Source: Multifurca ochricompacta (lineage: Eukaryota > Basidiomycota > Agaricomycetes > Russulales > Russulaceae). From it: a stretch of DNA of 64,000 nt. The notes beneath the pieces are model-generated. The model had not been told where the DNA came from. It saw only the letters and a program-made list of their open reading frames with translations, and ran no database searches. This document shows, piece after piece, positions 1 through 10,665 of this stretch; positions within the stretch are counted from its first letter, which is position 1; the number at the start of each line of letters is the position of its first letter. Location of the stretch: assembly GCA_022496185.1 (NCBI GenBank), contig WTXG01000151.1, positions 24,716 to 88,715 of the forward strand. The letters run 5' to 3'. The position numbers were made by a program, and so were the translations under genes.

Positions 1-1168
1 TCGGGGAAGTAGTCGCCTAGGGGTGAACGGGGAAGCTTCTCGGCGAAGAGGTCAATCTTGTTGAGGAACAAAATCTGACAAGGGACCAAATGAAATTATG
101 CCTCCAAATAACGGGGAACGGAATAATGCATACAATAGATGTCTTAACAAACCACCGAGAGTTGCATATTGAGTCAAAGAGAGTGAGTGCCTCTTGCATG
201 CGGTTCTAAGATGATTTTGAGCGATAGGTGACTTGAAGGGGGTGGGTGGGCAGAGGGGGAGGGACATACCACGCTCTCATCTTCATATAACATCTGATCA
301 TACTCGCTGAGGGAGACCAAGAATACGAGGGCGGTGACATTCTCAAAACAGTGAATCCACTTTTTCCGTTCACTTCGTTGACCACCAACGTCGAAAAGTT
401 TGTACGTAAGCTCGCCAATCTTGAAGGCCGTCTCAGTGATACCCGTCGTCTTAACACGACTACGAAGGATGTCCTGATCGGTCGGCATATAACGAGGATC
501 GGCCATGCGGTCTATGGCGCCAAAGTAGTAAACTGCCGAGTCATTCAGTTGAAACTCGCGGGAACGGTTGACGGCCTCGCGGACGCCGGGATCACGCCAG
601 AGTCCCTTGACGGCATCGGAAACGTCCCCGGGAAGGACATCCGACTCTATTTGTGGAGGAAGTGAAAGGATGACCGCACGGCGAGCATCGTTCTGAGGGG
701 AAAGAGAGATATCCAGTTGGGGCATCGCTTCGAGGATAGCACGCATGGACTGTATGGTGTTGGAGAAGATAATTTCTTTGTACGAATCACGTTCTTGCTC
801 GGTGTAACCGCCGTGGTGAATAAGTTTCATCTGCTTGAGCACGGTAGACTAGCGTAACGGGGGAGGGGGGGAAGGGAAAGGAACATGTCATTAGAGACGA
901 AGCACAAGGCGGAAAAAAAAAGTCGAACAAGAGAGGATGATTACCTTGCCAGACTCGCCAGCGCCGAGCAACAACATCTTAATCTCATTCTTTGCCATGA
1001 CCTTATCCCGTCTGAGCTGATTCTCAATCTCTTCATTGCCTGCAGAAAGAAAAAGAAAGAAAGAGGGCGTAAGTGGGATGGGAAGACAAGGGTAAGAAGG
1101 ATAGAGAGAGGAGGATACACACGGGCTCTCGCCTCTTCATCAACTGCAGATGACTGAACGCAACCCAT
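1..1168 (-). CDS. Heterotrimeric G-protein alpha subunit (3' end outside window)
   Basis: GTP-binding switch subunit that couples membrane receptors to cAMP/MAPK signalling at the inner face of the plasma membrane. Five exons are visible: 1123-1168, 945-1039, 270-848, 134-205 and <1-74, all with GT..AG introns, giving about 288 residues. The N-terminus MGCVQSS carries a myristoylatable Gly2 and a palmitoylatable Cys3. The P-loop GAGESGK (residues 41-47) ends exactly at an intron and continues as STVLKQMK. The switch-I stretch [11 protein letters not shown], the switch-II stretch [12 protein letters not shown] (from residue 200) and the NKID guanine-specificity motif (269-272) are all present. 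The TCAT box and C-terminal receptor contact lie beyond base 1. Start and splice sites are read directly. The MGC start resembles fungal group I G-alpha, but the subgroup is inference. Confidence 0.96.
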
Positions 1169-4012
1169 TTTATGATAACAAGAAAGAAAATAAGAGTGAC
1201 AAGCGATGAGCGAGGAGGTGTGTGTGTGATATGAGTAAGTGAGTGAGTGAGTGAGTGAGGGAGGGAAGGGGATGAGAGGAAAATGGAAAAGGGAAAGAGA
1301 GAGAGGAGGGGGGGGGAGGAAGAAACGCTGGGGGGTTACAACCGCTGACCGAAAGAATCGAGTTTGTAGGAGAGCTGAGACCGAGAAATGAAATTGAAGA
1401 ATCGATTGAACTCCCACAAAAAAAAAACAAACCTCTCCTCCGCTCCCTCCGAATGAATGAGAGAACAGAACACCAAACATTTCAAAATATTTCATCTCAT
1501 TCATACCACACATAGCCATCATAGCCATAGTCATAGCCATAGCCATAATGCAATATCCATCTCCATCTCTCTGTCTGTCATTACCTGAACACTAGGCACT
1601 ACTGCCACTAAGTGAACATATACTACTAATCCCAATTCACTGACACCGCTGACACCGACAGACACTGCTGCTGCCACTGCCGTTGATGATAATAAAAAAA
1701 CTCAGGTTCGAGTCTATACCATCACTCTCCATGTTCCCTTGGTTCCTTGATCCCTTGGGCTTGGGGCTCCAGGCTGTTTCATCGGGTCGAATCCGCGTGC
1801 GGGTGTGTAACTTCTCCACTCCACCACTATTTCCGACTCGGCATGTACGTATAACACGTATACTCGTCCGGCATATTTGTAATCATATATAATTGTAATC
1901 GAGAGTGCGCCAACGGCTGTTTTAGAGCTTTGGAGCCTTAAGAGCGGGCTGGTACACACCGTGCCGCACCGCTAACACCGCTCCGTTAACCTACCTATAA
2001 TACCTTATACCGACGGCGGCTTCACTCCCACTCCTGCGAATATACCGGATGCCGGATACCCTCTCGCCATCCCATTGCACGCCAAGCTTCTGGTTTCTAC
2101 GGCGGAAGTGGCACCTTCTATTTGTTGTCCCCGTGCTCTCCCTTCTCTTCCCTTCTACTGACTGGAAAGGCAGGGCCTGGGGCCTGGCATACACGCACGA
2201 CATCAAATATGTTGCATGGTCGTCACCTCAATACATGTAGTAGCATTAGTTATATGAATGTAATGCCAACTCCCAGCTGGGGCGTAAACATTTCATGGAT
2301 CGGCGCAAAGATTGTTGGGTGTATCACGCCTTCCTCATACGCGTTTGGGGGGGGGGGGACATTTTTCTTGGACTTGGTAATTCCAATCCATATGCTATGA
2401 TTGAGAGGTAGAGAGAGAGCAGATGTCCCATCTCCACTTCATCATCCATCATCCATCATCATCAAATAGCAACAACACAGATTTGGCATGGATACGTACG
2501 CCCCCGAAACAGTTCATTAATTCTCATGACGCGCCCGCCCGCGCTCGCTCCCGGCGCCGGTATGTTGTCTTGGGCGTATCGTCCAAGAAGCGTGATCATG
2601 ATCAGAGTGGAAAGGAAAGAAGAATCCCATACCCTATTTTTTTTTGGGGACAAATGCACATGGTCTATCAGTGTAAAAAGAAAAATCACGAGAAAAAAAG
2701 GGGATGAGAGGAATAATGGAAGGGAAAGATGCGGGAAGGAAAGGGGGGGGGGGGTTGATCTGCTGCTGCTGGGAAGGTACGATTTAAGGTATAATGGCGA
2801 TAATCGAAAATCGATCTCTCTCTAGGAACAACCCAAGGGGATATTCCATTGGACTCATTACTCCTTTTTCGAATGGAGTGTGGGTATGGTAGCGTTAAGT
2901 GCAAGTGCGTTGGGGGGGATGGTAGAAGGCACGGTACGCACGGGTGGGTGGTTTGGTTCCGTTCCGCCTGCCACCCATTCGACTACCGCTTACTCGGATT
3001 CGGATGCGGTTGAACTCATAATGCGCTCATGTCGCTCACTCATCATAGATTAACCGTCCCTGCACCCGCCCCAGCCCCCGCCCCTCCCGCCTGAGCTCTC
3101 TCAACTCCACCCAGAACTTACAGCACAGACTTCTTTTTCTTTTTTTCTAACACACGATATGACAACTCGGGAGAGTAGAGCAGCTGGATGGCCCCAGCAC
3201 AGGGTCGGGTTGTAAGGTGAGAGAGAGAGAGAGAGAGAGAGAAGGCTTCTCTTTTTCTAATGAGTAGGTTGAGTTGAGCTAAGAAGTCATCCATAACATG
3301 TAACGCATACGCACAACACATGGGGGCAGAACTAGAAGTAGTAGGATGGTAGGGGAAGAGGGAAACAAACCTTTCCATCCGGGGATTCGTAAGTCACATG
3401 AGGGAGTAGAAGAAGAGGAAGAAGAGTCGAGTTAGAACTCTATTTTGGGTGAGTAGTAGGGGGAGGGGGGTCTTCGCTGTTCATCTTGTTTGATAGCATC
3501 ACAAAAGGCGTGCTTCAAGAACTTTGTTGTTGGGTACGATGGTGGTATCACGTATAGTGTTGAGCCTGACACAAGGTTTGGTCTGGCGCTGGCAGACTGG
3601 CCCACAGCACAGATGACTAATCACAGTCTGTAGTAGTAGCAGTAAGGGGCGGCAAGGACCATTTTTCCTGTCACCTGTCGTCGCCTGTCGCCGCCTGTCC
3701 AAGATTTCCATGGCGGCGTTCATCATCAACAAATCAAAAAACATTCAAAGGAGGGAGGGGAAATGTTTCAATTTGACTGTTTTAAGAATGTAATTGCTTT
3801 CCTTATCATCATAAAAAGAAGAAAAAATCATGTAAGCGAAAACTATTTCTGTATTAAAGATCAAGACATTTGATTGTTGTGCCACTGCCGCCCGAAAATT
3901 GAAAGCAAGCATCAGCGGCACTGCAATACACTGGGGTGAGGGGGAAACCGAATAGCAAAAAGTGTCTACTTGCTTGACAACAACAAATAACGGAAAGACC
4001 ATATCATCATCA
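1169..4012. other. Intergenic, no supported gene
   Basis: Low-complexity DNA: G-runs near 2346 and 2744, a (GA)n tract at 3219-3242, and pyrimidine-rich patches. Open frames are short, lack domain signatures and do not splice into anything I recognise. It holds the upstream region of G-alpha and the 3' flank of the minus-strand MAPR gene. Confidence 0.6.
1233..1264. repeat. (GTGA)n microsatellite
   Basis: About seven GTGA/GAGT units just upstream of the G-alpha start codon, followed by a purine-rich tract. It lies in the presumed 5' region of the G-alpha transcript. Confidence 0.8.
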
Positions 4013-4617
4013 TTAATTCGCAACGGCAGCTGGCAGATCGGAGACGCGGCCCACGATATTATACCGTTTCCTATTGAACGAACGAACGAATAATAAAACA
4101 TAAAACTAAATATTTATGCGGGGTGGGGAAGGGGTTGAAGAAACTCACGTGAAGAAGGCATGCCAATCATTGAGCGTCTTGAGATCACTCTCCTTGAGTG
4201 TGCTCCAATCTGGGACCGCATCCTCAGGTTTGAGACTCGACAAGCCCAAGGCGCGAGAAGCGTCTTTACCCGCGAGTACCGAGTAAGAACCACCAGGTCC
4301 GTACGTGTCACGCTTTCGTGTTACGTCGAATACTGTGCCTATACACCCCACACAAAAGAAATGCCAGTCAGAAACGAGTTGCTACAGAATTTTTGATGAT
4401 GATGGTTTTGGAGTAGAAGAAGGAGAGGGGAGGGGGGGAGAGAGAGCTGGGAAGGGAAGAAAGATGGATGTGGATGATGATTTTGGCGTTAGATGGACGG
4501 ACCTTTGATAGCTACATACACCGGCTTTTCCGGGTTACTCCCGTCAAACTCTTTGAGCTGCGCCTGGGTGTACGGGTCATCCTTGGGCGGAGCTAAATCC
4601 GTACGTTCGGGTTGCAT
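4013..4617 (-). CDS. Cytochrome b5-like heme/steroid-binding (MAPR family) protein
   Basis: Small membrane-associated-progesterone-receptor (MAPR) type protein. The family binds heme and supports sterol-synthesis P450s. Three exons are read: 4503-4617, 4149-4338 and 4013-4070, ending in TAA. The core YTQAQLKEFDG, PVYVAIKGTVFDVT, YGPGGSYSVLAGKDASRALG and DWHAFFTKRYNIVGRV is typical of the family. The ATG at 4617 is the first clear Met. The frame is open upstream to a possible acceptor at 4666-4667 (tract DYEYDYVKKIV), so a 5' exon near 4670-4900 may add an N-terminal segment that I could not fix. Neither neighbour suggests a pathway link. Domain identity is firm; the 5' end is not. Confidence 0.85.
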
Positions 4618-4669
4618 CACGATCTTCTTCACGTAGTCGTACTCGTAGTCGTCGCAATATTCGCTCTAT

Positions 4670-5881
4670 CAGCAAAAACGTCGTCCGTCGAACGATCTTT
4701 TAGATCTTCGGATGTAAATGCGAATGCAAAGTGATCGTGCTGTTCGCCGTGGTTCCTTCTTCTCTTCGTTGGGTACGGATTCAAGCTCCTCCGGATCGTC
4801 CGAATCGGCTGTGAGAAATCGTTGAAAGAGGCTGTCACAGCAAGGGGAAAGAAGAGGAATTGAGTCCGTAAAGGACGACGTCACCGTAGATAGTGGTGAG
4901 TGGTAAATAGACATATACACATATATACACACACACGCCCACACACTACCAATCAGCGGTTATCCCCGGTTGGTCCGTCCGTATGTACGGAGAGCCCGGG
5001 GCCACACACAATTCCTGCCCTGCCCTGTGGAACGTTACGTCACACGTCACGTAAGATACCTATACGCTACGCCCGTCATTCATTTGGGCTGACCTCCGTA
5101 CACCCTGTCTGTCTCTTCTCGTGTCAATGATAGTAAAAAAGTAAAAGTAAAAAGTAAAAAAAAAAAAGGAGACGACGTCGGCCTCGGGCATCGACTACTT
5201 TCATTATCATCACCAATCATCAATCATCAATCATCCGGCAAACCGACGTACACAGACAAGAGCGGAATAGTCGGTCGGTCGGAGGAGGGAACAAACTTGT
5301 TTTGGAGTGCGGAGTGCGATCACTAAGTTAAAATTAGCTGTGCGGCAATCGCCTCGATAACAAACAATTCAGGTAACTTGTTTAGATTCTCCCCCCCCTA
5401 AGAAGTGCTCACACTGCATGGATTTATGTTAATAGTCCCTGATAAAAGATTGTGTCAACAACAAAAAAGAAAAACCTCTAGAGAACGCACAAGGCGCCAA
5501 TCGCACGCGACGAATCCATTCAGAGAAAGAAAGAAAAAAGTGGTAAGTATTTGTTAAAATGCCAACATAGAAACAACTCGAACAAAAAAGAAAAACACGG
5601 GTATGATTGGATTGTATGTCGGTATGTAGTAGCAGTTTGTGCGAATATAGGAGAAAAGAAAGAAAGAGCCGCAGTTGAGAGATCAAACGTCTTTCTTGCT
5701 TGGTCCAAAGGGCATGCTTGCATGTATGTCATCTCCATTTTCTTTCCTCCCCTCCCCTCCCCTCCTTTTTTTTTTCTTCTTCTTTTATCGCATTTATAAC
5801 AAGTCCCATGTTACCTCGCTTGCGAGCCTGAGTGGGAAACAAAAGTAATGGGAGAGAGAGAGGGAAAGAGAGAAGAAAAGA
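4670..5881. other. Intergenic between MAPR gene and SEC2-type gene
   Basis: Probably contains the missing 5' exon and promoter of the MAPR gene (4670-5000) and the 3' flank of the SEC2-type gene. It has short CA/TA repeats near 4915-4940 and a pyrimidine run near 5765. No gene is supported. Confidence 0.5.
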
Positions 5882-7507
5882 TCACCACTTGCCCCACGGA
5901 GCGGCCATCTCAGCTTCGGATGGTGAAGTGAACGGCATAACGATTCGAGGCACCGACAGGCGCCTCACCATCTCGTCCTCATCCTCGTCCTCATCCTCGC
6001 GCGCCGTTAGCGGGCGCGCCCATGGTGAGTCTGGGAACCCGTCCGCCGCGGATGGAGGGGGTGGCGCGGGCGGATGTGTAGCGGGACGGAGATGCGTTAG
6101 CCTGTGCGGGTGTGGTAATGGCATGGGTGATCCCGTGCGCGAAGCCGGAGCCGAATCTTCCAGATGGGGAGGGGGTACATAGAGCGGTGCGGGCGAGGCA
6201 GGCGCGTCGTCCGTGTCCGTGGAGTCTGGAATGACCGTCGTTATCGTTATCGACGTCGGAGACTGCGAGAGCGACTGTGCGGTTGGTGGTGGTGGGGAAG
6301 GAGGGCTCGAGGAATCACGTGGACGTGGTGAGACGATGGCTTCGCGGGTGGAGGATCGGGAGTGTGTGTTTGCAATGGCACCGGCACCATTGACATGGGG
6401 TGTGTGAGCGCGCTCTGCGCGTATGCGTTCCTCCTCGATGAGACGAAGGGCAGATTTGAGAGCTTCCTTCTCGAGGTGCACTTCCTTAAGTTCATCTTCT
6501 GCCTCTGCGCGCTTGATCCGTTCCACCGCTACCATCTTGTTCGCCTAAAAAAAAAAAAAACCCCCCATCGGTGTGATCAGCCGAAAAAAAAGAAAAGAAA
6601 AGATTGCTATAACAAAATCGGGGATAAGCATCACAGACCTCCTCGAACAACGCCTGACTCAAGCTCTCGAGTTCGCCTTCCAGCTCTTTCTTCTCGTGCG
6701 CGATACTCTCCGACTTGCGTTTCTCGTCCAAGAGCTGAACACGCAGCTCCTCGAGCTCGCCGCTAACCGCCTGTGAGGGTCCAATAAGCGAGGGTAACGA
6801 TGCGGACGTTAGGTGGCCTGCTGAGGGGTGTGACGTGCGCAACAGCCGTGACGCCTGTGGCGGCGAATTTGGCGGTCGCGTTGGCGTGGATCGCCCACTG
6901 CCTGTGAAGCGGAAACGGAAGAAACGAGAGTCATTCTGGGGTGTGGGCGTAGGTGAAGGTACACGACTATCGCGGTCAGAGTTGGGCGAGTCGAGACCAC
7001 CGAGCGTGTCGCTCTCGTCGATGCTCGTACGTTGGGATTGTGACGTAGGTAGAGCAGAAGATGGCGTCGGCTGCAAGGAACCTGTCTCGCGTGACGAACG
7101 GCGCCAACCGACGTCCTTGGACAATGAATTATTCTTTAATGCATCCTCCAGCATCTCATTGTTCGCCAGTGAGAGTTTGAGATTCGATTGGGCGAGGGTA
7201 AGTTGCGTCTCCAGATCCGTCGTGGTCTGGTAGGACGATTTGAGCATCCCACACTAATGAATGGTCAGCGCTTCCAGGTATACGATAGCAGAGGGGCATC
7301 AAAGGAATCCGAATAAGATCTAACCATTTCTTCCACCCTCGCCATCATGCGGTTTAGCGCCTCGCGTAGATCTTCTTCCTGGCCCTGGCGCTGCACTCTT
7401 TTACAGTCACGCAGTTCCTCATCAACGGGACCAAAAAAGTTTGCATGTTTCACGGCATTGAGACTATGCGTGCGTTGGGGGAGCGGTCTCGAATTGGGGG
7501 AAAACAT
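5882..7507 (-). CDS. SEC2: Sec2-type Rab guanine-nucleotide exchange factor
   Basis: Likely GEF for the Sec4/Rab8 GTPase that drives post-Golgi secretory vesicles to sites of polar growth. Three exons are read: 7325-7507, 6639-7253 and 5882-6544 (TGA), giving 486 residues. The Sec2p coiled coil is clear. It runs from about residue 226 (GELEELRVQLLDEKR) across the exon 2/3 junction, which reads SLSQALFEE then ANKMVAVERIKRAEAE, to about residue 310. An N-terminal coil (residues 35-100) is linked to it by a Ser/Pro/Thr-rich spacer. The C-terminal 170 residues are Pro/Ser-rich with an acidic run. The ATG at 7507 is the first Met in the frame; the frame stays open upstream without another ATG. The family call rests on the coil sequence. 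Confidence 0.85.
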
Positions 7508-7777
7508 GGTCGTAGGGAAGAGGATTGCAACGTGAGGCAGTGAAGGCCCAACGTCAACGTAAACGCGTTTTTCGCCTGTCCAAAGCACGTGCACAACCTT
7601 CACTTCTGGGGTTATTTATTTTATTTGATAGTGTCTCTGTAGTTAAAATATTTATAGAACGACAACTGTAAGTCTGCGTAGCAAGCTATACGCTCACGAG
7701 TCACTGTCTACCCGACCAATTGTTTGGGCACACCGGCATCACATGTAAATTGTAGGTAGGGTAGGGAGATGAAGCGA

Positions 7778-9516
7778 TCATGTTCTCCGTCTCACTGTGT
7801 CTGCGCCCCGTTTCTCAATCCCAATCTCTGACTGACTGGGTGGCGCCAATACTTTCTCATCTGCGCATCCTCCATCCAATTCGATTAATGGCGGTGGCGC
7901 TGTTTTGTTCCCGCGTGGGGGGCGCTTCACACGGGAAAAGATACCCACGTTTCTGTCCCTGATGAAATTGATGACAATCATCGGCCATGAGGGGTGCGAA
8001 GGGATTGTGTCATAGAACTCGGGCGCGAGGGCGCGCAGCGCTGGTAGCCGTGTCCACGGCACAGAAGGAAAGTCATGGTGCTCATTATGATAACCGACCT
8101 GGGATGAAAAATAGGTGTAGTTTCACAGGGGACTGCCGTTGACAGAGAAAACCTCACTCACGTTGTAAGCGAGGATGTTCAGCCAACCATAATAAGAATA
8201 TGTTTCTTGTTGCAAGTTGTCCCACACGTAATGCTCGGCAATGAAATGACCGGCCAGCGGGTGTAAACTACCAGCCCAGAAGCTAGACATGATGAGATAA
8301 ATTAACATGCGCATCCCACCCGGGACAAAGGTCACAAGCAAAACATCAAAAGCCAACTGAAAGGCTATGCCGAGGAAGTGCCAGTAAGTTGGCTTTTGAG
8401 AGCGGACGAACCCCGGACGAAGAGCATAAAAGAGGATCTGAAAGGTGCTATGTTGGAATGAAAGTTCAGCTAAGAAGCAACAACGGAAAGTGACACCAAC
8501 CAGAAGAACACTTTTCCGAGAACGTTGTTCAAGCATAAAAGTTCCAGTCGAGTGGGGAGATCAACGTCGATCCCGTCTTCTCCGAGGTATTTGTGGTGCT
8601 CTAAATGATACCCCTACCAAACTCAGACGTGAGGATGAAAAAAACAAACCAAATTGGAGTATTTAATTCACTTTGAACGACATAGCGTATGGGATCCCGA
8701 TAGGCAAGTTGGCTATGATCGCCAGCACCTTGTTAGCCTTTACACCTTTGAATGCCAAATTATGGGTAATTTCGTGAATTGCGAGGAATAAATTATGATT
8801 AGCGGTGCCACCAATGACATAGGCCACGGCAACATATTCCAAAGAGAGTGGATGAGTATGTCGGAGTAAAAAGGCAATCGTCAATTGTAGGATCACGACT
8901 GTGAGAATGATATATTTCGTAAGCGGCTCATGGCCCATGAGCTTGGTGACCTGGAAAGACGCTCAGAAGGCACATCTTTGGAAAGGAGAGAGGAAGGTAG
9001 ATGAATAGATAGAATGCCGGGTTAAAAAACAATCTGCGTCCAAAAGGCCGGAGAAGCATCCCGTGTTCGCAGCTCAAGCCGAAAACACCCATGAGTGACG
9101 TCAGTCACACCCAGAATTTCAGTTATGCGTCGTTTTTTGTCAGTCCGGGTTCTTGGATTATGGGCGAAGCACGAAAGAAAAAATGATGATTGTGAGGTGG
9201 ATCGTTTACTCACTTCTGGATGCGCCTTCATGATGGCCACGCGCCTCGAGCGGTGAGGTTCCTCCGTCATTATCCAAAGAAAATCAGATGGGTCCTGCGG
9301 TTTTGAACCGTAAGTAATATTTTGGAGGTTTTGAGGGAGTGGTATCTTTGTGCGCCTGGCTACCCATCCTGGAGGATGCTTGCCTTCCGAAAGGCTTTCT
9401 GCGCCACCGAAAAGGCTGAAGTCTGTTAAACGTGGACTCATAAATATAATAAGAATAAGAAGGTCTGAAGGGCAATATTTACCGATTTCCTCTGGGATGT
9501 TGGGAGACGGCGCCAT
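7778..9516 (-). CDS. DES1: Sphingolipid (dihydroceramide) delta-4 desaturase
   Basis: ER membrane di-iron enzyme that puts the 4,5 double bond into dihydroceramide, a step towards glucosylceramide. Six exons are read: 9483-9516, 9214-9368, 8672-8950, 8497-8613, 8162-8437 and 7778-8098, with phases that join to 393 residues. The Lipid_DES start motif ([14 protein letters not shown] ... [17 protein letters not shown]) precedes hydrophobic spans. All three histidine boxes are present: HEITHN (122-127), HLEHH (159-163) and HNEHH (291-295). The acceptor of exon 2 (9369-9370) was chosen because it alone keeps the frame from [12 protein letters not shown]. It is divergent from thymidylate synthase, with 149 bp between start codons. 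Confidence 0.94.
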
Positions 9517-9665
9517 ATAAAGATCGCTTTGATCAGGCGTTGTGCGTCGTTCGTCGTTCAAGGGCTGCGGGTGGGAGAGTTGATTACGTCAGACTCGCGT
9601 CGACGCGTCCCAGGCCACGCCGTTGTTCTTGTTAATTTCATTTCTTTCGGGCAAAGCTGCTCACC
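9517..9665. promoter_or_regulatory. Short bidirectional promoter between DES1 and thymidylate synthase
   Basis: Only 149 bp separate the two divergent start codons, so both promoters and 5' UTRs must share this segment. No TATA box is evident. A GACGTCAG-like element (GTCAGACTCGCGTCGACGCGTC region, 9587-9608) is the most structured part. Shared control is an inference from spacing. Confidence 0.6.
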
Positions 9666-10665
9666 ATGTCTAGTTCATCTGTCCCTGTTGAACCACACGA
9701 CGAGCTCCAGTATCTCAACCTTATCCGAAATGTCCTTGATATCGGAGAATCGCGTCCAGATCGTACGGGAACGGGTACCATCTCCTTGTTCGCACCGCCA
9801 TCGCTTCGTTTTTCCCTGGCAAACTCTACCCTCCCTCTCCTTACGACTAAAAGAACATTCCTGCGGGGAATAATAGAGGAACTTCTCTGGTTTGTCAAAG
9901 GCCAAACTGACTCAACTTTGCTTTCAAAGAAGGGCGTGAAGATCTGGGATGGGAACGGCTCTAAGGAATTCCTTGAGAAGCGAGGGTTGGGCCATCGCCG
10001 CGCTGGGGATTTGGGGCCTGTTTACGGCTTTCAATGGAGACATTTCGGCGCCGACTATGTAGATGCGGATGCAGACTACTCCGGCAAGGGTGTCGACCAG
10101 TTGCTTGAAGCAATTCGCAAAATAAAAGAGGACCCAACTGACCGTCGTATTATCATGAGCGCATGGAACCCCGCAGGTTTGTTTTCAATTCATCATTTCA
10201 TTCTTTCTTCGGGTTGGCTCCACCTCTCTAATGTCATTTATCATACATACAGATATACCACTTATGGCGTTGCCACCCTGCCACGTGATGTGTCAGTTTT
10301 ACGTTCACCTGGCCCCAAAGAACAACCCTAGTGCACCGCGACGCTTATCTTGCCTGATGTATCAACGCTCCGCAGATCTGGGACTTGGAATCCCATTTAA
10401 CATTGCATCATACGCCTTACTTACACACATGATTGCGCGGGTGACCGACACGGAGCCTTACGAACTAATCATTCAACTCGGCGATGCTCACGTTTACCAG
10501 GATCACGTCGATGCGCTAAATATACAACTTACCCGTCAACCACGTGCCTTTCCTACCCTTCGCTGGGCACGCGACATAACCGACATCGAAGAATTTACGT
10601 ACGAAGACTTTATTGTAGAAGGATATGATCCACATCCGGCTATCGCAATGAAGATGAGCGTGTAG
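9666..10665 (+). CDS. TMP1: Thymidylate synthase
   Basis: Converts dUMP plus methylene-tetrahydrofolate to dTMP and dihydrofolate for DNA synthesis. Two exons, 9666-10176 and 10253-10665, joined in Asp171 by a 76-nt intron, give 307 residues, the usual size. The phosphate-binding RTGTG loop begins at Arg33. [34 protein letters not shown] and the [12 protein letters not shown] motif come next. The catalytic cysteine is Cys180 in [18 protein letters not shown] and the [13 protein letters not shown] end are complete. No frame problems. Identity is certain; only the symbol follows yeast usage. Confidence 0.98.

Noticed and set aside
174..842. Single long open frame in G-alpha read as a complete gene
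   Set aside because: It begins at a GTG, which is a Val inside the P-loop region, and runs past a donor into an intron; the exon model explains it.
1700..1720. tRNA B-box-like word GGTTCGAGTC
   Set aside because: No A box or foldable cloverleaf upstream; the surroundings are an A-run and microsatellite-like DNA.
3745..4101. Minus-strand frame of 118 codons
   Set aside because: It overlaps the last MAPR exon in another frame and has no recognisable domain.
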